Of a stretch of DNA of 22,476 nt, positions 8,066-14,581 are shown piece after piece (the first letter of the stretch is position 1; each line of letters starts with the position of its first letter). A model generated the notes under the pieces. The model searched no databases and had not been told where the DNA came from. It worked only from the letters and a program-made list of their open reading frames with translations. Source of the DNA: Thermoplasmatota archaeon (lineage in GTDB: Archaea > Thermoplasmatota > E2 > DHVEG-1); NCBI GenBank assembly GCA_016930995.1, contig JAFGFQ010000096.1, positions 1 to 22,476 on the forward strand, in the 5' to 3' direction. The position numbers and the translations under genes were made by a program.

Positions 8066-8320
8066 TTATTCATCCTCCATTCGTTTGGTTCCTTTGATGG
8101 CGATGATGACAATCGCAGAGGAGAGACATGCTCCCACTCCCGCTTGGGCGATTGCAACGTCAGGAGCTTGAAGAAGATAAAACTCTAAGGAAAGCAACAG
8201 GCTCGTCGCTGCTAAGGCAATGGCAGAGGCCAACAGGTCTCGCAAAAGGACGGTAATAATTGCCGCAACGACCGTTAGTATCAATACAAGGGCATTTGCA
8301 AGGAGAAATTCTAAGGCCAT
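8066..8320 (-). CDS. mbhD: MbhD-like subunit (DUF4040, equivalent to part of the MrpA C-terminus)
   Basis: This 84-residue protein has about three short membrane helices and the motif [13 protein letters not shown] at 52-64, the conserved core of the DUF4040/MbhD family. Having D and E as separate genes is the archaeal and thermophile arrangement; bacterial MrpA carries both at its C-terminus. It sits one base after the mbhC stop, and mbhE begins one base after its own stop. Confidence 0.9.
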   Translation of the reverse strand: MALEFLLANALVLILTVVAAIITVLLRDLLASAIALAATSLLLSLEFYLLQAPDVAIAQAGVGACLSSAIVIIAIKGTKRMEDE

Positions 8321-8321
8321 C

Positions 8322-8708
8322 CTAGTCCTCTCCTTTTCCCTTCCGAGTCTTTGTATCTATGGGTTGTTGAGCAAGCTCGTCAATCACTGCCCGAGCCGGC
8401 TGTACACCACTGCGGTGGGCGGCTCTGGCAATCGCATGAGCACCCACCGGGTTTGTCAAGAGGATGGCGAGTAATGCCAGTGAGGAATGAAGAGCCAGTA
8501 CTGATCCGTTGACATCATGATCCCACCACATTTTCAGACCAATAAGAATGACAGACCCAATAAGAAAAACTGAGCCGAAGGTCGTGCATTTCGTTCCTGC
8601 GTGAAGCCTTGTATAGACATCAGGGAACCGCAGAAGCCCAATGCCAGCAAGGACGTTAAAGAAGATACCGATGCCTATGAAGAGGTAGATGAGAAACTCG
8701 AAAATCAT
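8322..8708 (-). CDS. mbhC: MrpG-like subunit (MbhC)
   Basis: This 128-residue protein has three membrane helices of the MnhG/PhaG family. The signature GLLRFPDVYTRLHAGTK (24-40) is intact, followed by LLTNPVGAHAIARAAHRSG. The polar C-terminal tail of about 25 residues is usual for the family. Its ATG at 8708 directly follows the mbhB stop with no gap. It forms part of the small-subunit bundle that pairs with MbhA and MbhB. Confidence 0.93.
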   Translation of the reverse strand: MIFEFLIYLFIGIGIFFNVLAGIGLLRFPDVYTRLHAGTKCTTFGSVFLIGSVILIGLKMWWDHDVNGSVLALHSSLALLAILLTNPVGAHAIARAAHRSGVQPARAVIDELAQQPIDTKTRKGKGED

Positions 8709-8978
8709 CTAGAAATCCCCTCCTTCGAGATATTTTGCAATAAACAAGGTTGAAATGAAGGAAAGCAAGGCATAGACAATCGCCACATCGATGTAGATGA
8801 CTTCTTTGTAGGCGGCACCAAAAGCAACCATGCCGACAATGACGATGGTGTTTATCGTGTCGACACCAACAGCTCGATCAGGGGCAGTCGGTCCTCGCAT
8901 AACTCGAATAAGTGCAAGAATTACACAGACGCAGAGAGCACTGACAACCAGCAGATAGGTGGTGAAGAGTTCGATCAT
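8709..8978 (-). CDS. mbhB: MrpF-like subunit (MbhB)
   Basis: This 89-residue protein has three membrane helices. The MnhF signature RGPTAPDRAVGVD (28-40) and the later YIDVAIVYALLSF are present. The ATG at 8978 is chosen because it overlaps the mbhA stop as ATGA and leads straight into the first helix. A longer frame to 9029 would add charged residues read from within mbhA and is rejected. Confidence 0.93.
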   Translation of the reverse strand: MIELFTTYLLVVSALCVCVILALIRVMRGPTAPDRAVGVDTINTIVIVGMVAFGAAYKEVIYIDVAIVYALLSFISTLFIAKYLEGGDF

Positions 8979-9499
8979 TCTGCGATCCTCCGAATCCACG
9001 TCGGGAAATTTCCACAGACATATTTGCAATCGACTGGATTATTTTCTAAAGCCTTTCTATCAACATTGATCCAGTGTATGTACAGATCATTGGTGTTTTC
9101 GTCGATATCAACACTTAATGTACCTGGAGTAAGTGTAATAGAGTTCGCAAGCATGGTGATGCCAAGGTCTGTTTTTAGTCCGGGAGAGATTCTGACGATA
9201 CCAGGGTTGATTTTCCCGGTGATGACACGGTAGGCGACATCAAGGTTTGCTTTTGTTAGTGCAATGAAAAATGGTCCAATAAGATACCCAAGGAAATACA
9301 CCCAACGGACAGGGTTGAGCATCCGGTAATTCTTTTTTACAAAGACGGTCCGTGCGATAAAACCAACGATCGCAGAGAGCAAGAGTCCAAAGACAAGTTC
9401 AATATAGCTCCATAGTCCAAGGACATCTGTTCCACTGCCTGTGGTTAAAAGGAGATATAGAATGAAACATAGCAGAGTAGTTATGACAAATGCCTTCAT
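8975..9499 (-). CDS. mbhA: MrpE-like subunit (MbhA), first gene of the array
   Basis: This 174-residue protein has two hydrophobic N-terminal stretches, a third helix near 66-82, and a C-terminal soluble domain with the MnhE signature LANSITLTPGT at 117-127. It is the first gene of the 13-gene minus-strand run. Upstream lie a 24-bp imperfect palindrome ending one base before the start codon and a BRE/TATA-like element about 52 bases further out. There is no clear Shine-Dalgarno; GTGG and GGGG in the palindrome are the only purine-rich bases nearby. Confidence 0.93.
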   Translation of the reverse strand: MKAFVITTLLCFILYLLLTTGSGTDVLGLWSYIELVFGLLLSAIVGFIARTVFVKKNYRMLNPVRWVYFLGYLIGPFFIALTKANLDVAYRVITGKINPGIVRISPGLKTDLGITMLANSITLTPGTLSVDIDENTNDLYIHWINVDRKALENNPVDCKYVCGNFPTWIRRIAE

Positions 9500-9500
9500 A

Positions 9501-9524
9501 GATAAACCCCACGTGGTTGTTATC
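9501..9524. promoter_or_regulatory. 24-bp imperfect palindrome abutting the mbhA start codon
   Basis: The sequence reads GATAA, three bases, CCACGTGG, three bases, TTATC. Nine of the twelve symmetric pairs match, and the central eight bases are a perfect palindrome. It lies in the predicted 5' leader of mbhA, one base before the ATG. It could be an operator for a dimeric repressor, or an RNA hairpin that controls ribosome access. No regulator can be assigned. Confidence 0.45.
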
Positions 9525-9550
9525 AGTGGATAGGGTAATTCGGATGATTG

Positions 9551-9563
9551 TTAAAAACTTTCG
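9551..9563 (-). promoter_or_regulatory. candidate BRE/TATA promoter of the mbh array
   Basis: Read on the minus strand this is CGAAAG followed by TTTTTAA, a fair match to an archaeal BRE plus TATA box. A start site about 25 bases downstream would fall near 9527, just before the palindrome, giving a leader of about 28 nt. The call is by pattern only. Confidence 0.4.
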
Positions 9564-9640
9564 GTTTGTACAAAAAGAAGGAAACAGGAGGGGGAATACG
9601 AAAATTCTGATAGGAAGCTAGATGATCTCATCGATGTATC

Positions 9641-9653
9641 AAAACACTTAAAC
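9641..9653 (+). promoter_or_regulatory. candidate promoter of thyX
   Basis: AAAAC followed by ACTTAAAC resembles a BRE/TATA pair and lies about 33-40 bases before the thyX ATG. The predicted transcript start near 9677 would leave a short leader. The match is weak. Confidence 0.3.
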
Positions 9654-9685
9654 GGTTCATGAGATAAGGGATATGGGTACTATGC

Positions 9686-10348
9686 ATGAATGTGAAATTG
9701 ATAGGATATTCCTCGAGCCCAGAAAAACTACCTGCAATGGCTGCGACCCTGACGCATAGTAAGATAAAACCAGAGGATCTCACCACATTATCTGAGAGAC
9801 AGCAATCAGCGGTTCTCGAGCAGGTGTTAGGACTGGGTCATACCAGTGTGATTGAACATACTTCATTTACCTTTGCGATAAGTGATGTAAGTAGGTCTCT
9901 GACGCATCAGCTCGTACGGCATCGTATCGCAAGCTATTCTCAGCAGAGCCAGCGCTATGTGAATCTCAATGAACCGCAGTATGTAATACCACCGTCGATT
10001 ATAAAAAATAAGAAGATGAAACATGCTTATGATGAGACGATGGCAGTCATCTGGGATCATTACAATAAATTACTGAAGATGAAGATTCCAGCAGAGGATG
10101 CTCGCTACGTCCTACCAAATGCAACGTGTACAAACATTATGGTGACGATGAATGCTCGCTCGCTGCTGAATTTCTTTGAGCTTCGTTGTTGCCTGCATGC
10201 TCAATGGGAGATTCGTTTACTTGCAAACAAAATGCTACAGGAAGTAAGAAAAGTCGCCCCGACGATTTTTAAGAATTCGGGACCCTCGTGTAAGACGAAA
10301 GGTATCTGCCCTGAGAAGAAAAAGGATTGTCCGCTTTATCCACAGTGA
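9686..10348 (+). CDS. thyX: flavin-dependent thymidylate synthase
   Basis: This 220-residue enzyme makes dTMP from dUMP using methylene-tetrahydrofolate (or an archaeal pterin) and reduced FAD. The ThyX signature RHR-x7-S is intact: R78-H79-R80 to S88 in QLVRHRIASYSQQSQRY. GLGHTSVIEHTSFTF (48-62) and the dUMP-binding block RSLLNFFELR with AQWEIR are also present. The C-terminus has three cysteines (CKTKGICPEKKKDC), an extension I know from archaeal ThyX proteins and possibly a metal site. The reductase gene for the riboflavin pathway follows after 6 nt, so the two are probably co-transcribed. The mbh array diverges from it. Confidence 0.96.
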   Translation: MNVKLIGYSSSPEKLPAMAATLTHSKIKPEDLTTLSERQQSAVLEQVLGLGHTSVIEHTSFTFAISDVSRSLTHQLVRHRIASYSQQSQRYVNLNEPQYVIPPSIIKNKKMKHAYDETMAVIWDHYNKLLKMKIPAEDARYVLPNATCTNIMVTMNARSLLNFFELRCCLHAQWEIRLLANKMLQEVRKVAPTIFKNSGPSCKTKGICPEKKKDCPLYPQ

Positions 10349-10354
10349 GATGCT

Positions 10355-11005
10355 ATGAAACGACCGTATGTGATCGTGAACTGTGCAATATCTGCAGATG
10401 GAAAAATCGCCTCACCGACGCGACAACAGATGCGGATATCAGATGAGGAGGATATCCAGCGGATGTACCGTCTTCGTAACGAGTGTGATGCTGTACTGGT
10501 TGGAATACATACCATTCTTTCTGATGATCCGAAGCTCACGGTCAAAGAATCATACATTCGTCATCCAAAACAACCTTTGCGAGTGATTCTTGATCGGAAG
10601 GGACGCACACCACCGCAGGCTCTTGCATTAAATGAAGGGGCTCGCACGTTGATTATCACGGGGAAAGAGACTACGAGATCATATGATGGAGCGCATATCG
10701 AGGTGGTCGGATGTCGTACGAATGCGGAGGGATTCATCGATGTGACCTGCGCCCTGGATATCCTCTATCGAAAAGGTGTTCGGAAGCTCCTTGTCGAAGG
10801 AGGAGGCACTATCATTTGGAGTTTTTTGAAAAACAAGGTTGTTGATGATCTCTTTTTCTTTATTGGACCATGTATCATCGGAGGAAAAGATACACCGACC
10901 GTCGTTGATGGCGATGGTATATCACCAGGAGAGAAAATTCCCTTGAGAATCATTGAGGTGAAGCGAGCAGGATCTGGCGTATTGATACATTATCAGCCGC
11001 TCTAG
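10355..11005 (+). CDS. arfC: 2,5-diamino-6-(ribosylamino)pyrimidinone phosphate reductase (riboflavin pathway)
   Basis: This 216-residue enzyme of the RibD C-terminal (dihydrofolate-reductase-like) family should reduce the ribosyl group of the early riboflavin/F420 intermediate with NAD(P)H. Marks are PYVIVNCAISADGKIA (4-19), LRNECDAVLVGIHTILSDDP (40-59), LRVILDR (75-81), and LLVEGGGTIIWSFL (145-158) followed by IGPCIIGGKDTP. It is the stand-alone archaeal form without a deaminase domain. It lies 6 nt after thyX. A dihydrofolate reductase role is an alternative but fits the motifs less well. Confidence 0.93.
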   Translation: MKRPYVIVNCAISADGKIASPTRQQMRISDEEDIQRMYRLRNECDAVLVGIHTILSDDPKLTVKESYIRHPKQPLRVILDRKGRTPPQALALNEGARTLIITGKETTRSYDGAHIEVVGCRTNAEGFIDVTCALDILYRKGVRKLLVEGGGTIIWSFLKNKVVDDLFFFIGPCIIGGKDTPTVVDGDGISPGEKIPLRIIEVKRAGSGVLIHYQPL

Positions 11006-11011
11006 AAAAGA

Positions 11012-11035
11012 GAAAATAATTTTTATATTATTTTC
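11012..11035 (+). terminator. AT-rich hairpin after the thyX-arfC pair
   Basis: A perfect 9-bp inverted repeat (GAAAATAAT at 11012-11020 and ATTATTTTC at 11027-11035) with a 6-nt T-rich loop begins seven bases after the arfC stop. The T-rich content suits archaeal termination, which relies mainly on U tracts. The stem has only two G:C pairs, so the hairpin would be weak. Confidence 0.4.
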
Positions 11036-11152
11036 AGAAAATTTGAACGAAATGGTTTTTTATAGGCATATTTTATTCATTTGACCAAATTTCTCTACAT
11101 AACCTTTATTATTCTTAGTATTCCTTCTGGAAGTATGGGGAAATTATGAAGT

Positions 11153-11409
11153 TATGGCGCCAAAGGGGGTAAGACGATAAAAATTTTAAGCGGCTCTGGA
11201 TTGGATAATGGGAAACTGTTGGTCTTGTCAAAGGCAACGGTGAAGTTTTTTCAGATTGATTTCCCATTCCTCCTCCTTCTCCTTATCGGTCAGGGTATCA
11301 GCGTTAGATGCCCAGCACTGAGTTTTTCTGTGTTCAGGCCGCATTCGCTTCCTTAATACCATTATCTATCGGTTTACTCCCCGGTGCCGTATTTTTCTTT
11401 TCTGAGTGA
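11153..11409 (+). pseudogene. possible decayed membrane-protein gene fragment
   Basis: Within the 456-nt gene-free stretch, one frame from 11153 reads about 60 residues with a strongly hydrophobic run (FFQIDFPFLLLLLIGQGISV) and stops at 11352. A second frame, from about 11308 to the TGA at 11407-11409, gives FASLIPLSIGLLPGAVFFFS. Joined by a frameshift they would resemble the last helices of a multi-pass membrane protein; flippase-like (UPF0104/AglD) proteins end in a comparable way. The first frame has no start codon and there is no ribosome site. It could also be chance. The rest of the gap holds AT-rich sequence and the C25 promoter. Confidence 0.25.
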
Positions 11410-11417
11410 TAGGAAGG

Positions 11418-11424
11418 TATATAT
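11418..11424 (+). promoter_or_regulatory. candidate TATA box of the C25 peptidase gene
   Basis: TATATAT preceded by AGGAAGG lies 38-44 bases before the ATG at 11462. A start site about 25 bases downstream would give a leader of roughly 17 nt containing GAGGAAAAGGA, which could serve as the ribosome site. Confidence 0.45.
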
Positions 11425-11461
11425 GAGGGACCGTACTTCATTTTAACGAGGAAAAGGATTT

Positions 11462-13429
11462 ATGAGAGTAACAGTGTTCATCGTCATAGGCGTTCTTTTA
11501 TCAAGTGGGATGGTAGCAACCGGCCTGGTAAACAAAGACAAGCTGCAGACTCAATGCTTTTCTCTTTCATTTGAAGAACCTATGTTTGTCGATGAGGGAA
11601 CGACCCTTACATTGACCATGAAGGGTGCCCCTGCGTGTTTATACAGCTCAGGTCGACCTGCGCTGCCGATGTACACTACCACACAACAGTTACCATTCGG
11701 GTCGACAATACAGGATGTCACCCTTCGCTGTAGCGAAATACACACAGGGGTGCTGCAAAAGAAAATAACCCAAATTCCCCGCCCTCGCATCCAGGGGACT
11801 TTGAATGAAGAAAGAGAGGTCTCATTAGAGACTGAAAGTAATGATGGCGGGACATTCTATCCTTCTGATTGGATGAGGTACTCGACAGGTGGTGGGTTGA
11901 ACGAAGATGGCAAACATGTGACGTTTTTTACCTTGCAGGTATTTCCAGTCCGATACAACCAAGAAACCGATACAATGCTGTATATAGACTCCTGTGACAT
12001 CACCATGACCTACCTACCGTTGATGTCGTCTCCCTTTCCAGAGATGGCGATAAATGAACTTGTCATTATATGTCCCTCTCAATTTTTTCTTCCGTTACAA
12101 CGATTGGCAGAACATAAAAATTCGAATGGCGTCCATACGCAGATAAAAACATTAGAGGAGATTTATCGTAAGTATTCAGGGTATGACTGTCCAGAGCAAA
12201 TAAAATATTTTATCAAAGACACCGTTGAAAATTGGGGTACGACCTATGTATTACTCGTCGGGGGAATGAAATCCCATCTCATAGGTAATCCAAGGGACGA
12301 TATTAACACGGGAACAAGCGATTGGCATCTCCCGGTCCGATACACGAACCTCTGGGACGATGACGTCCTCTACGACCCAGGGTTTATTAGCGACCTGTAT
12401 TACGCGGACATTTATGATAGCCAAGGGAATTTTTGTAATTGGAACTCTGTGAACGACGGGGTGTTTGGCGGATGGTCACACAAAGCCACTCGGAATCCAC
12501 CAAACTATCCGTCAGATGATATCGATTTTTATCCAGATATATATCTTGGGAGGCTGCCGTGTAGAAACATCATTGAAGTGCGTACAATCGTTGATAAAAT
12601 CATCGCGTATGAAAACAAAGCAGCAGATCCATCCTGGTTCAAGAAAATAGTAGTCGTCGGAGGAGACCCCTATAACGATATAAGCACAAACTATCGAGAA
12701 GGGGAACTGATCTGCGAGAAGGTGCTCTCGTACATGGCTGGGTTTGAACAACGAAAATTGTTCTCATCGCATCGGTATTCAAACATAAAATTCACCCCTG
12801 AAACAGACAACATAATCAGGGAGATTAATGAAGGATGCGGATTTTTATTCTTTGACGGTCATGGAGGACCATTCTGGTGGAACACATTCTGGTCAGGAGA
12901 ATTCAATGATTTAATTCGAAAAGGAGGACTATCGGTCTATCAGTTTCCTTTACTTAAGAACCGCGATACACTGCCTATCTGCCTCATCGGAGGGTGCCAT
13001 AACAATCTGTTCAATGTCTCTTTTTTCTCTACACTAATTGACCCGAGAAATAAGCGTTTTATGTGGTCGAATGGGGTTCCGATTCTGGAATGCTGGGGCT
13101 GGAGTCTAACAGTAAAACGGAATGGGGGTGCTATTGCGACCATTGGCAATACTGGCCTTGGGTACGAGGCCAGTGGGGAGGTAGGGGATCTTGATGGAGA
13201 TGGTCAAAATGAACCTGATTGCGTTGAGTCGCTGATTGGATATCTCGAGACTCAGTTTTTCAAAGCATATAAGGTCAACCATCTCGATATTCTTGGAAAA
13301 ACCATGTGCCATGCGATTAATGAGTACCTTAATATCTATCCGGGTATGGAGGGGTGGAGCGATGCAAAAACTCTTCAACAGTGGGTCTTGTTTGGTGACC
13401 CGACCCTCAAGATTGGTGGATATACCTAA
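11462..13429 (+). CDS. secreted C25 (gingipain-type) cysteine peptidase
   Basis: This 655-residue exported endopeptidase probably degrades extracellular protein. It has a signal peptide (about 1-22), a gingipain-propeptide-like beta domain (about 35-190, including SSGRPALPMYTTTQQLPFG), then the C25 catalytic domain. The catalytic dyad is visible as His467 in FFDGHGGP and Cys512 in LIGGCHNN. Typical C25 blocks DLYYADIYD (311-319) and DFYPDIYLGRLPCRN (355-369) are present. DLDGDGQNEPD at 576-586 looks like a calcium-binding loop. The protein ends in VLFGDPTLKIGGYT, as C25 domains often do, with no C-terminal sorting tail or membrane helix, so it is probably released or held non-covalently. Substrate preference (Arg, Lys or other) cannot be read. 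It is convergent with the Lrp-type gene, with six bases between stops. Confidence 0.92.
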   Translation: MRVTVFIVIGVLLSSGMVATGLVNKDKLQTQCFSLSFEEPMFVDEGTTLTLTMKGAPACLYSSGRPALPMYTTTQQLPFGSTIQDVTLRCSEIHTGVLQKKITQIPRPRIQGTLNEEREVSLETESNDGGTFYPSDWMRYSTGGGLNEDGKHVTFFTLQVFPVRYNQETDTMLYIDSCDITMTYLPLMSSPFPEMAINELVIICPSQFFLPLQRLAEHKNSNGVHTQIKTLEEIYRKYSGYDCPEQIKYFIKDTVENWGTTYVLLVGGMKSHLIGNPRDDINTGTSDWHLPVRYTNLWDDDVLYDPGFISDLYYADIYDSQGNFCNWNSVNDGVFGGWSHKATRNPPNYPSDDIDFYPDIYLGRLPCRNIIEVRTIVDKIIAYENKAADPSWFKKIVVVGGDPYNDISTNYREGELICEKVLSYMAGFEQRKLFSSHRYSNIKFTPETDNIIREINEGCGFLFFDGHGGPFWWNTFWSGEFNDLIRKGGLSVYQFPLLKNRDTLPICLIGGCHNNLFNVSFFSTLIDPRNKRFMWSNGVPILECWGWSLTVKRNGGAIATIGNTGLGYEASGEVGDLDGDGQNEPDCVESLIGYLETQFFKAYKVNHLDILGKTMCHAINEYLNIYPGMEGWSDAKTLQQWVLFGDPTLKIGGYT

Positions 13430-13435
13430 GGATAT

Positions 13436-14404
13436 CTATGCTTCCGGCATGTAGTTCATTTTATGCAACTTTGATGCGTACACGTATTTGTATTTCTTAA
13501 TAACATCAGGGAATTTGTTGACGAGATCTTTCATGATTCCATGAAATTCTTCTAAGCTGTGTACATGATACTCAAGTTCGAGATCAGAGATCCCCACAGA
13601 CTTGTCGATACGAATAAGATGGGGGTTGGTCTTGATGTAGTTGATGATCTTCCCTCGCTGTTTATAATCCTTCAGGTCAATATCTGCCTTGAAGAACTGA
13701 TAGCCAAGTTTGGTGAAATCCACATCTGTGCGAAATCCTTGGATCACTCCTTCTTTAATCAATTTTTTAATCCGATAGTTGACGATGGAAACCGTTGTAT
13801 CGAGTCTTGTTGCAATCTCCTTCACAGGCATGCGGGCGTTTGGTGCAATGAGACGAAGGAGCTTAAAATCAAGCTCGTCGATCGTGACCTGCACACCACC
13901 CCCGGTGATCTCAAACTTTGTTCGATCTGATTTTCGTACATCATCAAGGAGGTACGAATGACGGTATGTATATAACTGAATGTAGACGGAGAATTGTTGT
14001 TCCATGAAATAATCTCTGAACCGTCGAAGCGTCTCGTCCCAGAAAGAGTAAAAATCATTAATGTCTTTGACCCACATAATCAATGCAAGGTCAAATCGAC
14101 CTTCTGCAGAGATGGTCCACCATGTTAATTTTTGGCTGGTGAAGTAGTCGATGATTTCTTTTTCCTTTGCCTGTGTCATGTATTGATACACAAGGTAAAT
14201 ACGAAAACTGATATAACCAAGTTTGAATGCATCAACCACCGTATAAAAGGTTTTAATGATTTCATTTTCAATGAGTTTATTAATACGATACGCTACCACT
14301 GTTTTTGACAAACCAACCTTGCTGCCGATTTTGGCAAACGATTGACGGGAATCAAGGTCAAGCTGGTAGAGGATTTCCCGATCTTTCGAGTCGATTTTTA
14401 CCAT
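13436..14404 (-). CDS. tandem Lrp/AsnC-family transcriptional regulator
   Basis: This 322-residue protein is made of two Lrp-like halves. The first helix-turn-helix is at about 3-50 (IDSKDREILYQLDLDSRQSF, then AKIGSKVGLSKTVVAYRINKLI), followed by a ligand/oligomer domain to about 150. The second helix-turn-helix is at about 173-222 (IDELDFKLLRLIAPNARMPV, then KEIATRLDTTVSIVNYRIKKLI), followed by a second effector-like domain. Normal Lrp proteins are about 150 residues with one of each, so this is an internal duplication or fusion. The ligand is unknown. It is divergent from purF across a 177-nt spacer. A TATA box about 30 bases upstream and an inverted repeat over its start codon suggest a nearly leaderless, perhaps self-controlled transcript. 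Confidence 0.88.
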   Translation of the reverse strand: MVKIDSKDREILYQLDLDSRQSFAKIGSKVGLSKTVVAYRINKLIENEIIKTFYTVVDAFKLGYISFRIYLVYQYMTQAKEKEIIDYFTSQKLTWWTISAEGRFDLALIMWVKDINDFYSFWDETLRRFRDYFMEQQFSVYIQLYTYRHSYLLDDVRKSDRTKFEITGGGVQVTIDELDFKLLRLIAPNARMPVKEIATRLDTTVSIVNYRIKKLIKEGVIQGFRTDVDFTKLGYQFFKADIDLKDYKQRGKIINYIKTNPHLIRIDKSVGISDLELEYHVHSLEEFHGIMKDLVNKFPDVIKKYKYVYASKLHKMNYMPEA

Positions 14405-14415
14405 AAAGGTATGGT
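14400..14415. promoter_or_regulatory. inverted repeat over the start codon of the Lrp-type gene
   Basis: ACCATA and TATGGT are perfect 6-bp arms around a 4-nt spacer. The left arm contains the start codon, and the right arm lies at the predicted transcription start. It could be an autoregulatory operator or a small hairpin at the 5' end of the message. Confidence 0.35.
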
Positions 14416-14430
14416 CTTAATAATAACAGG

Positions 14431-14446
14431 GATATAAATATTTTTT
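14431..14446 (-). promoter_or_regulatory. candidate promoter of the Lrp-type gene
   Basis: On the minus strand, AAAAAATA followed by TTTATATC is a good A-rich BRE/TATA pair. A start site about 25 bases downstream falls near 14409, leaving a leader of about five bases, consistent with the absence of a Shine-Dalgarno sequence. Confidence 0.5.
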
Positions 14447-14540
14447 ATTTTGTTCAAAATAATGATATTTATTTGATACGGGAACGGAGAATTTTGGTTT
14501 TTCTCCGAGAAATAAAAAGACCATTGTGAAATACAACCAC

Positions 14541-14556
14541 AGAAAACCTATAAATA
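14541..14556 (+). promoter_or_regulatory. BRE/TATA promoter of purF
   Basis: AGAAAACC followed by TATAAATA lies 26-33 bases (TATA part) before the purF ATG at 14582. This predicts a leaderless or nearly leaderless transcript; no Shine-Dalgarno precedes the gene. Confidence 0.6.
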
Positions 14557-14581
14557 AGGTATTTTCAATCACGGTGTAAAC

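Noticed and set aside
8065..8157. N-terminal extension of the MbhE-like gene
   Set aside because: The added residues are charged and come from the shadow of mbhD. A clear GGAGG with proper spacing supports the start at 8064.
8979..9029. N-terminal extension of the MrpF-like gene
   Set aside because: It lies inside mbhA. The ATGA overlap at 8975-8978 and the immediate first helix support the shorter form.
9587..9594. Strong GGAGGGGG on the plus strand between mbhA and thyX
   Set aside because: No start codon with an open frame follows at a usable distance, so it is not evidence of a small gene.
112..13429. Metallophosphoesterase and C25 peptidase as local archaeosortase substrates
   Set aside because: Both proteins end without a hydrophobic helix and basic tail, so neither carries a recognisable C-terminal sorting signal.
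13559..13930. 123-residue plus-strand frame antisense to the Lrp-type gene
   Set aside because: It is fully covered by a recognised gene, has no family features and lacks a promoter or ribosome site.
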